A stretch of DNA of 64,000 nt from Alphaproteobacteria bacterium (GTDB lineage: Bacteria > Pseudomonadota > Alphaproteobacteria > Geminicoccales > Geminicoccaceae), in NCBI GenBank assembly GCA_027045875.1, contig JALUAG010000106.1, forward strand, positions 1-64,000. The letters are read 5' to 3'. The position numbers were made by a program, and so were the translations under genes. How positions within the stretch are numbered: position 1 is the stretch's first letter; the number at the start of each line of letters is the position of its first letter. Positions 52,925 to 63,180 of this stretch are shown piece by piece. Below the pieces are notes generated by a model that did no database searches, was not told where the DNA came from, and worked only from the letters and a program-made list of their open reading frames with translations.

Positions 52925-53955
52925 CCGACCGGCTGACCACCCGCGAGGAACTCGCGGAGGATCTCGACCAGGGGCTGCGCCCCCGCCGCCTCGACGCCTT
53001 CATCGGCCAGGAACGTCAGCGCGCCAATCTGCGGGTGTTCATCGACGCCGCCCGCGGCCGCAGCGAGCCCCTCGACCATGTGCTGTTCGCCGGCCCGCCC
53101 GGCCTCGGCAAGACCACCCTCGCGCAGATCGTCGCCGCCGAGCTCGGGGTCGGGTTCCGCATGACCTCGGGGCCGATCATCGTCCGCGCCGGCGATCTCG
53201 CGGCGCTGCTCACCAACCTCCAGCCGCGCGACGTGCTGTTCATCGACGAGATCCACCGCCTCGCCCCGGCGGTGGAGGAGATCCTCTATCCGGCGATGGA
53301 GGACTTCAAGCTCGACCTCATGATCGGCGAGGGGCCGGCGGCCCGGTCGGTGCGCATCGATCTGCCGCCCTTCACGCTGATCGGCGCCACCACCCGCACC
53401 GGTCTCCTGACGACGCCGCTGCGCGACCGCTTCGGCATCCTCGCCCGCCTCGACTTCTATGCGGTCGAGGAGCTCGAGGCGATCGTCGCCCGTGGCGCCG
53501 CCCTGCTCGGGCTCGAACTGGCGCCCGAGGGGGCGCGGGAGATCGCCCGCCGCGCCCGCGGCACGCCCCGCATCGCCACCCGCCTGCTGCGCCGGGTGCG
53601 CGATTTCGCCACCGTCCGGGGCGACGGGCCGGTGGACGCGGCGCTGGCCGACGAGGCGCTGACCCGGCTCGAGGTGGACCATCTCGGCCTCGACGCCCTC
53701 GACCGCCGCTATCTCGGGGCCATCGCCCACAACTACGGCGGCGGGCCGGTGGGCATCGACACTCTGGCGGCGGCGCTCTCCGAGCAGCGCGACACTCTCG
53801 AGGAAACGGTGGAGCCCTTCCTGCTCCAGCAGGGCCTCCTGCAGCGCACCCCGCGCGGCCGGGTGCTGACCCGCCTCGCCTGGCGGCATCTGGGGCTCGA
53901 GATGCCGGCGCGCCTGCTCGACCAGCCCGAGCTGTTCGACGGGAAGGCGGATTGA
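52921..53955 (+). CDS. ruvB: Holliday-junction DNA helicase ATPase RuvB
   Basis: RuvB is the AAA+ motor of branch migration. The 344-residue protein has [20 protein letters not shown], Walker [10 protein letters not shown] at about residues 58-66, Walker [11 protein letters not shown], sensor 1 [10 protein letters not shown], and the C-terminal winged helix ([17 protein letters not shown]). GTG start at 52921 overlaps the ruvA stop. Its own stop overlaps the ybgC TTG start. Confidence 0.97.
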   Translation: MTDRLTTREELAEDLDQGLRPRRLDAFIGQERQRANLRVFIDAARGRSEPLDHVLFAGPPGLGKTTLAQIVAAELGVGFRMTSGPIIVRAGDLAALLTNLQPRDVLFIDEIHRLAPAVEEILYPAMEDFKLDLMIGEGPAARSVRIDLPPFTLIGATTRTGLLTTPLRDRFGILARLDFYAVEELEAIVARGAALLGLELAPEGAREIARRARGTPRIATRLLRRVRDFATVRGDGPVDAALADEALTRLEVDHLGLDALDRRYLGAIAHNYGGGPVGIDTLAAALSEQRDTLEETVEPFLLQQGLLQRTPRGRVLTRLAWRHLGLEMPARLLDQPELFDGKAD

Positions 53956-54374
53956 GGGTCGGCGGGAAGCATCGCGCCCGCTTCCGCGTCTATTACGAGG
54001 ACACCGACGCGGGAGGGATCGTCTACCATGCCAACCATCTGCGCTTCGCCGAGCGCACCCGCACCGAGATGCTGCGGGAGTGGGGGTTCGACCATCCCGG
54101 CCTGCGGGACCGCCACGGTGTCCAGTTCACCGTCCGCCGCTGCCGCATCGAGTTCCTCGGCCCGGCCCGGCTCGACGAGATGCTGACGGTGGAGACCGAG
54201 GTCCTGGAGATGCGCGGTGCCCGGCTCGAGCTCCTGCAGCGCATCCGCGGCGAGCGGGGTCCGGTGGCCGAGATCGCCGTCACCCTGGCGCTGGTCGATC
54301 TGCGGATGCGGCCGGTGCGCGTCGACCGCATCCTGCCCACGGGGCCGTCCGCCGGCGGCCGTTCGGAGGGCTGA
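53952..54374 (+). CDS. ybgC: YbgC acyl-CoA thioesterase (Tol-Pal associated)
   Basis: YbgC is a hotdog-fold thioesterase conserved at the head of tol-pal operons. The 140-residue protein has [20 protein letters not shown] with the catalytic Asp and [18 protein letters not shown]. The only suitable start is TTG at 53952, overlapping the ruvB stop (TTGA); the conserved YYEDTDAGG begins by residue 14. A separate promoter lies between it and tolQ, so it may be read with ruvCAB as well. Confidence 0.92.
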   Translation: MRVGGKHRARFRVYYEDTDAGGIVYHANHLRFAERTRTEMLREWGFDHPGLRDRHGVQFTVRRCRIEFLGPARLDEMLTVETEVLEMRGARLELLQRIRGERGPVAEIAVTLALVDLRMRPVRVDRILPTGPSAGGRSEG

Positions 54375-54383
54375 GGTTCCCGC

Positions 54384-54420
54384 TTGACAGCCTTTCGGAC
54401 GAAACTGATACCTCGGTATC
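54384..54420 (+). promoter_or_regulatory. tolQ promoter with inverted repeat
   Basis: TTGACA (54384-54389) is a perfect -35; 17 bases later GATACC (54407-54412) is a weak -10. The -10 is embedded in the dyad GATACC-TC-GGTATC (54407-54420), suggesting operator control of the tol-pal operon about 100 bases upstream of the tolQ ATG. Confidence 0.55.
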
Positions 54421-54517
54421 CACGATCGACGCGTGACCCGTCCGGAGCCGCGCACTATCTCCGGTGGTGTTGCCGGGACCCCCGGCAGCCTTCTCGCAAC
54501 GCAGGAAACGACGCGAC

Positions 54518-55240
54518 ATGGATAGCGACGTGATCACCGGCGCCGGTCTCGGCGATGCGACGGCGGGCACCAGCCTCCTCGAGCTCGTGCTCGACGCCGA
54601 TCCGGTCGTCAAGCTCGTCATGCTGCTGCTGCTGCTGGCCTCCATCTGGTGCTGGGCGGTGATCATCGACAAGACGGTGCGGCTGGGCCGGCTGCGCCGC
54701 AAGGCCAATCTCTTCGAGCGGCTGTTCTGGTCCGGCGCCTCGCTGGACGAGCTCTACCGGCGGCTCGCCAAGCGCCCCGATCACCCCATGGCCCTCATCT
54801 TCACCAACGCCATGGCGGAATGGAAGGAGGCGCCGCGCAACCTCGATCCCGAGGGCCAGCGCAACCTGATCGAGCGGGTGACGCGGGTAATGGAGCTCAC
54901 CCTGCAGCGCGAGATGGTGGCCCTCGAGCGCAGCCTGCCGTCGCTCGCCACCATCGGCGCCACCGCCCCCTTCGTCGGCCTGTTCGGCACCGTCTGGGGC
55001 ATCATGAACAGCTTCCAGTCCATCGCCCTCACCAAGAACACCACCCTTGCGGTGGTGGCGCCGGGCATCGCCGAGGCCCTGTTCGCCACCGCGATGGGTC
55101 TCCTGGCCGCGATCCCGGCGGTGGTGGCCTACAACAAGCTGTCGGAGATGCTCGATGCCTACGCCGAGCGGCTCGGCAGCTTCAGCGACGAGTTCGGGGT
55201 CGTGCTCGGGCGCGAGCTCGACACGCGCAGGGTCGCCTGA
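54518..55240 (+). CDS. tolQ: Tol-Pal system proton channel subunit TolQ
   Basis: TolQ forms with TolR the proton-driven motor of the Tol-Pal envelope machine used in cell division. The 240-residue protein has three membrane helices: about residues 28-48, 150-170 (TIGATAPFVGLFGTVWGIMN) and 185-210 (GIAEALFATAMGLLAAIPAV). ATG at 54518 follows AGGAAA. First gene of tolQRAB-pal-cpoB. Confidence 0.96.
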   Translation: MDSDVITGAGLGDATAGTSLLELVLDADPVVKLVMLLLLLASIWCWAVIIDKTVRLGRLRRKANLFERLFWSGASLDELYRRLAKRPDHPMALIFTNAMAEWKEAPRNLDPEGQRNLIERVTRVMELTLQREMVALERSLPSLATIGATAPFVGLFGTVWGIMNSFQSIALTKNTTLAVVAPGIAEALFATAMGLLAAIPAVVAYNKLSEMLDAYAERLGSFSDEFGVVLGRELDTRRVA

Positions 55241-55243
55241 GCG

Positions 55244-55753
<510 letters not shown>

Positions 55754-55763
55754 GGCGGAGACC

Positions 55764-56792
55764 GTGCGACGGGCGCTGCTGCTGTCCTTCCTCCTGCATC
55801 TGACGGTGGTCGGCGTCGTCTGGCTGGGCGGGCTGCTGCCGGGACGGCGCCTGCCGGTGGAGGAGGCGGTGACGGTGGAGATCGTGGCCGAGCTGCCGCC
55901 CAGCGAGGAGGCGGAGACGACCCCGCCCGAACCGGAGCCGGTGGCCGCCGCACCGCTGCCCGAACGCAGCGCCGCGAGCCCGCCGCCGGAACCCGAGCCG
56001 CCACCCGCTCCGGAACCGGAACCGGAGCCGGAACCCGAGCCGCCCGTCCCGCCGCCCGCGCCGCCGGAGCCCCCGGCACCGGAGGTGAAGCTGGCCGAGC
56101 AGGTGCCCGAGCCGGCGCCGGCCCCGCCGGCCCCGGTCGAAGCCGCACCGCCGCCCCCGCCGCCGGCGGTGGAGAAGGAGCCCGAACGGGCGGTCGCCCG
56201 CATCGTGCGCCCGCCCCGGCCGAAGCCGCAACCGCCGGGGCCGAAGCGGGAGGTGAAGCTGGCCGCCGCCAAGGCGCCGAAGCCGAGACTGCGGCCGGAG
56301 CGGCCCGAACGGCGTGCCGATGTCACCGAGGCCGAGAAGGACGAGCCCTTCGACACCCTGCTGCGCAGCGTCGAACGGCTCGACAAGCGGGTGCGGGCCG
56401 AGCGCAAGCGGGAGGGACGCGGTCGCAGGGAGGCGGCCGGCCGGCAGCCGGCGAAGCGGCCGGGAGAGAGCGAGAACGCGGTCTCCCTTGCGGCCCTCCA
56501 GACGATGGTCGAGAAACAGATCTACCGCTGCTGGATCGTTCCGGTGGGCGCCAAGGGGGTGGGGAAGATGCAGGTCGTGGTGCGCTTTTCCGTCGATCCC
56601 GACGGCTCGGTGCGGCGGCCGCGGGTGGTGGACGGCGAGCGCTTCGCCCGCGATCCCGTCTTCCGCATCGTCGCCGAGAGCGCGATGCGCGCGGTGCGGC
56701 AATGCTCCCCGCTGCGGCTGCCGCGGGAAAGCTATGCCCAGTGGCGCGACATCGAGATGAACTTCGATCTGGAACGGGCGTTGAACGGATGA
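55764..56792 (+). CDS. tolA: Tol-Pal system protein TolA
   Basis: TolA spans the periplasm and transmits TolQR energy to TolB-Pal. The 342-residue protein has an N-terminal membrane helix (about residues 3-22), a long Pro/Glu-rich segment (about 45-130, with repeated PEP units), a basic Lys/Arg/Pro region, and a C-terminal TonB/TolA-like domain (LAALQTMVEKQIYRCWIVPV, KMQVVVRFSVDPDGSV). GTG start at 55764 follows GGCGGAG. Its stop overlaps the tolB ATG (ATGA). The central domain is rigid Pro-Glu-rich rather than the Ala/Lys-rich helix of E. coli TolA. Confidence 0.9.
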   Translation: MRRALLLSFLLHLTVVGVVWLGGLLPGRRLPVEEAVTVEIVAELPPSEEAETTPPEPEPVAAAPLPERSAASPPPEPEPPPAPEPEPEPEPEPPVPPPAPPEPPAPEVKLAEQVPEPAPAPPAPVEAAPPPPPPAVEKEPERAVARIVRPPRPKPQPPGPKREVKLAAAKAPKPRLRPERPERRADVTEAEKDEPFDTLLRSVERLDKRVRAERKREGRGRREAAGRQPAKRPGESENAVSLAALQTMVEKQIYRCWIVPVGAKGVGKMQVVVRFSVDPDGSVRRPRVVDGERFARDPVFRIVAESAMRAVRQCSPLRLPRESYAQWRDIEMNFDLERALNG

Positions 56793-58117
56793 CGGAACGA
56801 GGTCTCACCCGACGCCGGCTGCTCATGGCCGGTAGCGCCCTCGCCCTGGGCGGGGTGCCCTTCGCCGCGCGCGGTCAGCTCCGCGTCGACATCACCCGCG
56901 GCCAGGTGGAGCCGCTGCCGATCGCCGTCAGCCCCTTCGCCGGCGACGGTGCGGGGGCGGCCGAGCTCGGGCGTCGGACGGCCGAGGTGATCGCCGCCGA
57001 TCTCGACGGTTCCGGCCTGTTCCGCACCATCGACCCGCGCGCCTACATCCAGGGCCCGGAGGAACTGCGCGATCTGCCGCGCTTCGCCGACTGGCGGCAG
57101 ATCAACGCCCAGGCGCTGGTGACGGGGGTGGTGCGCACCGGCGGCGCCGAGGGGCTCACGGTGGAGTTCCGGCTGTGGGACGTCTTCGCCGGCACCCAGA
57201 TGACCGGCTTCCGGTATACCCTCGCGCGGCGGCTGTGGCGGCGGGTGGCGCACAAGATCGCCGATGCGGTCTACGAGCGGATGACCGGCGAGAAGGGCTA
57301 TTTCGACACCCGCATCGTCTACGTCAGCCAGACCGGGCCGGCCACCGACCGCGTCAAGCGCATCGCCATCATGGACCAGGACGGGGCCAACCACCGCTTC
57401 CTCACCCGGGGGCGCGAACTGGTGCTCACCCCCCGCTTCACCCCGGACGCGCGGCGGGTCGCCTATCTCGCCTACCGCGGCCGCACCCCCGGCATCTTCC
57501 TGCGCGATCTGGCGAGCGGTCGCGACCGCCGCATCGGCAGCTTCGCCGGCATGAACTTCAGCCCCCGCTTCTCGCCCGACGGGCGGGTGATGCTGATGAC
57601 CATCGCCCGCGAGGGCAACTCCGACATCTTCGCCTTCGACCTGTCGAGCCGCCGTCTCGTGCGCCTCACCGACCATCCGGCCATCGACACCTCGCCGAGT
57701 TTCTCGCCGGACGGTCGCGAGATCGTCTTCAACTCGGATCGCGGCGGCAGCCCCCAGCTCTACGTCATGGCCCGCGACGGCGGCAACCCGCGGCGCATCA
57801 GCTTCGGTGCCGGCCGCTACGGCAGTCCCGTCTGGTCGCCCCGCGGCGACTTCATCGCCTTCACCAAGATCAAGGGCGGCTACTTCCATATCGGCGTGAT
57901 GCGCCCCGACGGCAGCGACGAGCGGCTGATCACCCGCAGCTTCTTCGACGAGGCGCCGGTCTGGTCGCCCAACGGCCGGATCATCATGTTCACGCGCCAG
58001 GATCCGGCCACCGACCGTACGCGGCTGATGCGGATCGATCTCTCCGGCTACGATCTGAAGGAGATTCCGACCCCCACCGATGCCTCCGACGGTGACTGGT
58101 CGAACTTGATCCCCTGA
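56789..58117 (+). CDS. tolB: Tol-Pal system beta-propeller TolB
   Basis: TolB is the periplasmic protein linking TolA and Pal. The 442-residue protein has an N-terminal domain (IAVSPFAGDGAGAAELGRRT... IAADLDGSGLFRTIDPRAYI) and a six-bladed WD-type propeller with repeats such as FSPDGREIVFNSDRGGSPQL. The signal peptide reads LTRRRLLMAGSALALGG, with a twin-arginine-like motif rather than a plain Sec signal. Start ATG overlaps the tolA stop. Confidence 0.95.
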   Translation: MTERGLTRRRLLMAGSALALGGVPFAARGQLRVDITRGQVEPLPIAVSPFAGDGAGAAELGRRTAEVIAADLDGSGLFRTIDPRAYIQGPEELRDLPRFADWRQINAQALVTGVVRTGGAEGLTVEFRLWDVFAGTQMTGFRYTLARRLWRRVAHKIADAVYERMTGEKGYFDTRIVYVSQTGPATDRVKRIAIMDQDGANHRFLTRGRELVLTPRFTPDARRVAYLAYRGRTPGIFLRDLASGRDRRIGSFAGMNFSPRFSPDGRVMLMTIAREGNSDIFAFDLSSRRLVRLTDHPAIDTSPSFSPDGREIVFNSDRGGSPQLYVMARDGGNPRRISFGAGRYGSPVWSPRGDFIAFTKIKGGYFHIGVMRPDGSDERLITRSFFDEAPVWSPNGRIIMFTRQDPATDRTRLMRIDLSGYDLKEIPTPTDASDGDWSNLIP

Positions 58118-58204
58118 CCCCGGATCCTGTATGCGATGCCCGACGGACCCGCATCGGCACCTTCCCCGCCCCACTCCTCGTCACCGCAACCCGAGAGGCC
58201 TCCC

Positions 58205-58753
58205 ATGCTGCGTCGCATCCTGCCCTTCGTCCTCCTCGCCTTCGTCCTCGCCGCCTGCAGCGCCACTCCCGACCGGGCGAGCAGTGGCGCCGCGGGAGGC
58301 ACCGCCGCCGAGGCCGCCGACGGCATCGGCGCCGAAGGTCTGGCCGACGGCGACATCGCCCAGAGCGAGCTCGAGGGGGCGCCGATGCCCGGCAGCCAGG
58401 AGGATCTCGAGATCAACGTCGGCGACCGGGTGTTCTTCGCCTTCGACAGCGCCGCCCTCGACGAGGCCGCCCAGGAGACCCTCGACCGCCAGGCGGCCTG
58501 GCTCATGCAGTTCCCCGATCTCACCGTCACCGTCGAGGGCCATGCCGACGAGCGGGGCACCGCCGAGTACAATCTGGCGCTCGGCGAGCGCCGCGCCGCC
58601 GCGGTCAAGAACTATCTGGTGGCCAAGGGCATCGATCCCGACCGCATCCTCACCATTTCCTACGGCGAGGAGCGGCCCGTCGATCCGGCCCACAACGAGG
58701 CGGCCTGGGCGCTCAACCGCCGGGCCGTGACGGTGGTCAACGTCGTCAACTGA
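58205..58753 (+). CDS. pal: Peptidoglycan-associated lipoprotein Pal
   Basis: Pal anchors the outer membrane to peptidoglycan. The 182-residue lipoprotein has lipobox LAAC (Cys at about residue 18), a Gly/Ala linker and an OmpA-like domain: [20 protein letters not shown], then [20 protein letters not shown] with the diaminopimelate-binding Asp and Arg, and [12 protein letters not shown] at the end. An upstream in-frame ATG at 58136 is not used because the signal peptide starts at 58205. Confidence 0.95.
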   Translation: MLRRILPFVLLAFVLAACSATPDRASSGAAGGTAAEAADGIGAEGLADGDIAQSELEGAPMPGSQEDLEINVGDRVFFAFDSAALDEAAQETLDRQAAWLMQFPDLTVTVEGHADERGTAEYNLALGERRAAAVKNYLVAKGIDPDRILTISYGEERPVDPAHNEAAWALNRRAVTVVNVVN

Positions 58754-58775
58754 GGCCGTCACGAGGAGCCTACCG

Positions 58776-59705
58776 ATGCGTCTCGTTCCGCTGGCGGCCG
58801 GACTCCTGCTGACGGTCGCCGCGCCCGTTTCGCCGGCGGCGCCGGCGGCGATGCCGGATCCGGCGTCGCTGCAGCGGGAGATCGACGGGGCGAGGGATCT
58901 GCTGCGCTTCGCCCAGGCGACCCCCGGCGGCAGCGACCGTCTTGCCGGCTTCGAGGCGCGGCTGCAGCGGCTGGAGGAGGAGCTGCGGCGCCTCACCGGC
59001 AGGCTCGAGGAGCTCGAATACCGCCAGCGCCGGCTCGAGCGGGCGTTGACCGCCGCCCCCTCGACGCCACCCACCGCCGGGGCGGGCGAGGCTGAGGGGC
59101 GAGCAGGCGTTGCCGGCGATGCGTCCCCCGCCCCGCGGGCGGTCGCGGAACCGCTCGCCGCACCCGGTCGCGGCGAGGGGCCGGCGGCCCCGCTTCCCGA
59201 GCCCGATGCGGCGGCCAGGAGGGGCTACGTGCTGGGTACCCTGCCGGCGGACGCCTTGCGCGAGCCGCCCGCCTCTCCGGCCGAAGGCGCGGCGGCCGCG
59301 ACCGCTCCCGCCGGCGCCTCGCCCGAGGAACGCTACGAGGCGGCGCTGGCCCTCCTCGAGAGCGGCGATTTCGACGCCGCCGAGAAGGCGTTTTCACGCT
59401 TTCTCGAGGATTTCCCCGACCACCCGAAGGCCGCGAGCGCCGCCTTCTGGCTGGGCGAGACCTTCTTCTTCCGCCAGGACTACGCCACCGCCGCCTCGGT
59501 CTACGCCCGCAACTACCGCACCTACGGCCCGGAGGCGCCGCGTGCCCCCGACACGCTCCTCAAGCTGGGCATGGCGCTGGCCGCCATCGGCGATCGCGAA
59601 CGCGCCTGCCAGACCTTCGCCGAGCTGGAGCGACGCTATCCGAGGGCACCGGCACCCGTCCGCCAGGCCCTCGAACGTGAGCGGACGGCGGTCGGCTGCA
59701 GCTGA
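58776..59705 (+). CDS. cpoB: Cell-division coordinator CpoB (YbgF)
   Basis: CpoB coordinates peptidoglycan synthesis by PBP1B with Tol-Pal constriction. The 309-residue periplasmic protein has a signal peptide (cleavage near residue 21), a coiled coil at about residues 55-92 (GFEARLQRLEEELRRLTGRL), an Ala/Pro-rich linker and a TPR domain (residues about 185-300; YEAALALLESGDFDAAEKAF, FWLGETFFFRQDYATAASVY). It follows pal by 22 bases. An LpoA-type activator is encoded elsewhere in the window. Confidence 0.93.
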   Translation: MRLVPLAAGLLLTVAAPVSPAAPAAMPDPASLQREIDGARDLLRFAQATPGGSDRLAGFEARLQRLEEELRRLTGRLEELEYRQRRLERALTAAPSTPPTAGAGEAEGRAGVAGDASPAPRAVAEPLAAPGRGEGPAAPLPEPDAAARRGYVLGTLPADALREPPASPAEGAAAATAPAGASPEERYEAALALLESGDFDAAEKAFSRFLEDFPDHPKAASAAFWLGETFFFRQDYATAASVYARNYRTYGPEAPRAPDTLLKLGMALAAIGDRERACQTFAELERRYPRAPAPVRQALERERTAVGCS

Positions 59706-61014
59706 CACGGTCCCCCTCGGCCCGGAGGAATTCGCCGGGCTGATGGCCCGCTTCTCGCCCTTCGAACCGCGGCCGCGCCTCGCCGTCGCCCTCTCCGGCG
59801 GCGCCGACAGCATGGCGCTCCTGGCCCTCGCCCGCGACTGGCTGCGCGAACGGGAAGGGGATCTCCTGGCCCTGATCGTCGATCACGGGCTGCGCCCCGG
59901 CTCGGATCGCGAGGCGACGCGGGTGGCGGGCTGGGCGCGGGCCCTCGGCGCCCGGGCGGAGATCCTGCGCTGGGAGGGGCCGAAACCGGTCTCCCGCATC
60001 CAGGAGCGGGCGCGGGAAGCGCGCTACCGGCTGCTTCGAGACGCCTGCCGGCGGGCCGGTGTCCTGCACCTGGCGACCGCCCATCACCGCGACGATCTCG
60101 CCGAGACGGTGGCCCTCCGCAGGATGCGGGGAAGCGGTGCGCGGGGTCTGGCCGGCATGTTCGCCGAACGGTTCTTCGAGGAGCTGCGGCTCCTGCGCCC
60201 TCTGCTCGCGATCCCGCGGGCACGGCTCGAGGCGACCCTGCGCGCGCGCGGCCTGCCCCGGCTCGAGGATCCGAGCAATCTCGATCCGCGTTTCGCCCGC
60301 GGACGACTGCGTCACGGGCCACCGCTGCCGGTGGCGGCTCTCTTCGACGAGGCGGTGGCGGCGGCCCGCCGGCGGGCCGGGCTCGAGGCGGCCCTCGCGA
60401 GCTTCTGCGCCCGCCATCTGCGGCCCCACCCGACCGGCCTGCTGGAGGTCTCCGCGACGGCCTGGCGGGCGCTGTCCCCGGAGCCCGCCGAACTGTTCCT
60501 CGAGCGGGCGGCGATGGTGGCCGCCGGCAGCCCCTATCCGCCGCGGCGGCGGAAGCTCGCCGCCCTCGCCGCGACCCTCCGGCACCTGGGGGAGGGACGG
60601 CGTACGCTGGCCGGCTGCATCTTCGAGATCGTCCCGGGGGGCCGCCGGCTGCGGATCGGCCGCGAACCGGGAAGGATCGCCCCGCCGCTCGCCTCGGGGG
60701 GCGAAGGGACCGTGCTCTGGGACCGGCGCTGGCGGCTCGAGACGGGCCTCGGCTGTCCGCCCGTCACCATCGGCGCCCTCGCCGCGATCGAGGATGCGGC
60801 GTTGCGTCGCCGGCTGTTCGCCCGCGCCCGAGCCTGCGGGCTGCCGCGCTGGTTCGCGGCCGGCCTGCCGGTGGTGGTCCGCGACGGACGGCCCGTGCTC
60901 TGGCCGCTGGCCGCCGGTCCTCGCCGGGGGCCGGCGCTGCGCCTCGTCTACGCCCCCCGCCGGCGGATGACCGAGCCCCCGGTCGAGGGGATTCTTGTTT
61001 CAACGTTCTGTTAG
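59677..61014 (+). CDS. tilS: tRNA(Ile)-lysidine synthase TilS
   Basis: TilS attaches lysine to C34 of tRNA-Ile(CAU), switching decoding from AUG to AUA. The N-type ATP-pyrophosphatase domain has the PP-loop AVALSGGADSMALLALA, IVDHGLRPGSDREAT and THHRDDLAE (here ATAHHRDDLAETVALRRMRG). The start is uncertain: GTG at 59677 (445 residues, overlapping cpoB by 29 bases) keeps the conserved EEFAGLMARFSPFEPRPRLA, while ATG at 59743 begins inside it. tilS followed by ftsH is a widespread order. Confidence 0.92.
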   Translation: MSGRRSAAADTVPLGPEEFAGLMARFSPFEPRPRLAVALSGGADSMALLALARDWLREREGDLLALIVDHGLRPGSDREATRVAGWARALGARAEILRWEGPKPVSRIQERAREARYRLLRDACRRAGVLHLATAHHRDDLAETVALRRMRGSGARGLAGMFAERFFEELRLLRPLLAIPRARLEATLRARGLPRLEDPSNLDPRFARGRLRHGPPLPVAALFDEAVAAARRRAGLEAALASFCARHLRPHPTGLLEVSATAWRALSPEPAELFLERAAMVAAGSPYPPRRRKLAALAATLRHLGEGRRTLAGCIFEIVPGGRRLRIGREPGRIAPPLASGGEGTVLWDRRWRLETGLGCPPVTIGALAAIEDAALRRRLFARARACGLPRWFAAGLPVVVRDGRPVLWPLAAGPRRGPALRLVYAPRRRMTEPPVEGILVSTFC

Positions 61015-61020
61015 CATAAC

Positions 61021-61026
61021 TATTAT
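61021..61026 (+). promoter_or_regulatory. Likely -10 element of ftsH promoter
   Basis: TATTAT (5/6 to the sigma70 -10) stands in a locally AT-rich patch between tilS and ftsH, about 80 bases before the ftsH start. A matching -35 is weak (TTTCAA at 60998-61003, 17-base spacing), and no clear sigma32 promoter was found, although ftsH is heat-regulated in many bacteria. Confidence 0.4.
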
Positions 61027-61108
61027 AGGGTCTCGACGGTCGGATCGCACCGCCGCCCACGGGTGATGGCAGCGACCGGGCCGACGATCAGTAGAAGAGG
61101 TTTCTCCG

Positions 61109-63055
61109 GTGAACAATTTCAGCAAGAATCTCGCCCTCTGGGTGATCATCGGCCTGCTGCTCATCGCCCTCGTCAATCTCTTCCAGGGCTCGCAGCCGCG
61201 CGCGCCGCAGACGAGCCTCGCCTATTCCGACTTCCTCGCCGACGTCGAGGCGGGACGGGTGAGCGAGGTGGCGATCCAGGGAGACGCCATCTCCGGTCGC
61301 TACACCGACGGACGCCCCTTCCAGACCTTCGCGCCCCAGGATCCCAAGCTCATCGACCGGCTGACCGGGGCGGGCGTCCGCATCAACGTGATGCCGGTGG
61401 ACGAGAACATGCCCTCGCTCCTCGGCGTGCTGGTCTCCTGGTTCCCGATGCTGCTGCTCATCGGGGTGTGGATCTTTTTCATGCGGCAGATGCAGTCGGG
61501 CGGCGGCAAGGCGATGGGCTTCGGCAAGTCGCGGGCGCGCCTGCTGACCGAGAAGCACGGCCGGGTGACCTTCGCCGACGTGGCCGGCATCGACGAGGCC
61601 AAGGAGGAGCTCGAGGAGATCGTCGAGTTCCTCAAGAACCCGCAGAAGTTCCAGCAGCTCGGCGGGCGGATCCCCAAGGGCTGCCTCCTGGTGGGGCCGC
61701 CCGGCACCGGCAAGACCCTGCTCGCCCGGGCCATCGCCGGCGAGGCCAACGTGCCCTTCTTCACCATCTCCGGTTCCGATTTCGTGGAGATGTTCGTGGG
61801 CGTCGGCGCCTCGCGGGTGCGCGACATGTTCGACCAGGCCAAGAAGCACGCGCCCTGCCTCGTCTTCATCGACGAGATCGACGCCGTGGGCCGCCATCGC
61901 GGCGCCGGGCTGGGCGGCGGCAACGACGAGCGCGAGCAGACCCTGAACCAGCTCCTCGTGGAGATGGACGGCTTCGAGGCCAACGAGGGGGTGATCCTGA
62001 TCGCCGCCACCAACCGGCCCGACGTGCTCGATCCGGCGCTGCTGCGGCCGGGGCGCTTCGACCGCCAGGTGGTGGTCTCCAACCCCGACGTCGTCGGCCG
62101 CGAGAAGATCCTCAACGTCCACATCAAGAAGATCCGCGTCGGTCCCGACGTCGACACCCGGGTGATCGCTCGCGGCACGCCCGGCTTCTCGGGCGCCGAT
62201 CTCGCCAACATCGTCAACGAGGCGGCGCTGCTCGCCGCCCGCCGCGGCAAGCGGATGGTGACCATGGCCGAGTTCGAGGCGGCCAAGGACAAGATCATGA
62301 TGGGCGTCGAGCGCCGCTCGATGGTGATGACCGACGAGGAGAAGCGGCTCACCGCCTACCACGAGGCCGGCCACGCGCTGGTGGCCTATTTCACGCCGAG
62401 CTCGGATCCCATCCACAAGGCCACCATCATCCCCCGCGGCCGCGCCCTGGGCATGGTCATGCGGCTGCCGGAGGGCGACCGTATCTCGGTCAGCCGCGAG
62501 AAGCTCGAGGGGGATCTGGCGGTGGCCATGGGCGGCCGGGTCGCCGAGGAGCTCATCTTCGGGCGCGAGAAGGTGACCGCCGGCGCCGCCTCGGACATCG
62601 AGCAGGCGACCAAGATCGCCCGCCACATGGTCACCCAGTGGGGCATGTCGGACGCCCTCGGTCCGGTGGGCTATGCCGAGAACAGCCAGGAGGTGTTCCT
62701 CGGCCACGCCATCACCCAGACCAAGATGATCTCCGAGGCCACCGCCCAGAAGATCGACGAGGAGATCCGCCGCATCGTCGAGGAGGGCTACCAGGAGGCG
62801 CGCCGCATCCTCGAGGAGAAGATCGATCTCCTGCACGAGCTCGCCAAGGCGCTCCTCGAATACGAGACCCTGACCGGCGAGGACATCGACCGCATCATGC
62901 GCGGCGAGCCGGTGGTGCGCAGCGAGGGCGGCGACGACACGCCGAGCGCCGCCGCGCCCAGCGCCTCGGGCAAGCGCAGCTCGGTGCCGCCCACCAAGCG
63001 GCCGCTCGGTGGCGAGGGCGGCGGCATCCGGCCGAGCCCGCAGCCCGGCACCTGA
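61109..63055 (+). CDS. ftsH: ATP-dependent zinc metalloprotease FtsH
   Basis: FtsH is the membrane AAA+ protease degrading misassembled membrane proteins and regulators such as sigma32 and LpxC. The 648-residue protein has two membrane helices (about residues 9-24 and 107-128), Walker A GPPGTGKT at about 196-203, Walker [13 protein letters not shown], the second region of homology [18 protein letters not shown], and the zinc site HEAGH ([12 protein letters not shown]). A disordered Ser/Pro/Gly-rich tail closes it. GTG start at 61109. Confidence 0.97.
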   Translation: MNNFSKNLALWVIIGLLLIALVNLFQGSQPRAPQTSLAYSDFLADVEAGRVSEVAIQGDAISGRYTDGRPFQTFAPQDPKLIDRLTGAGVRINVMPVDENMPSLLGVLVSWFPMLLLIGVWIFFMRQMQSGGGKAMGFGKSRARLLTEKHGRVTFADVAGIDEAKEELEEIVEFLKNPQKFQQLGGRIPKGCLLVGPPGTGKTLLARAIAGEANVPFFTISGSDFVEMFVGVGASRVRDMFDQAKKHAPCLVFIDEIDAVGRHRGAGLGGGNDEREQTLNQLLVEMDGFEANEGVILIAATNRPDVLDPALLRPGRFDRQVVVSNPDVVGREKILNVHIKKIRVGPDVDTRVIARGTPGFSGADLANIVNEAALLAARRGKRMVTMAEFEAAKDKIMMGVERRSMVMTDEEKRLTAYHEAGHALVAYFTPSSDPIHKATIIPRGRALGMVMRLPEGDRISVSREKLEGDLAVAMGGRVAEELIFGREKVTAGAASDIEQATKIARHMVTQWGMSDALGPVGYAENSQEVFLGHAITQTKMISEATAQKIDEEIRRIVEEGYQEARRILEEKIDLLHELAKALLEYETLTGEDIDRIMRGEPVVRSEGGDDTPSAAAPSASGKRSSVPPTKRPLGGEGGGIRPSPQPGT

Positions 63056-63060
63056 CGGGC

Positions 63061-63111
63061 GCCGTCCGCGCGCGGGAGCGGGTCCCGAACGGGGCGCCGG
63101 CCGCGGACGGC
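63061..63111 (+). terminator. Long inverted repeat after ftsH
   Basis: GCCGTCCGCG (63061-63070) and CGCGGACGGC (63102-63111) are perfect 10-base arms around a 31-base GC-rich loop, 6 bases after the ftsH stop. No T-tract follows. It could be a Rho-independent-like 3' stem or an RNA stabiliser. Confidence 0.35.
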
Positions 63112-63180
63112 GTGTCCACGGGGCCGCGGCTTCCTTCGCCGCCGCACGCGTGATATGCGCGCCGCCGGGGGGAGGGGCGC

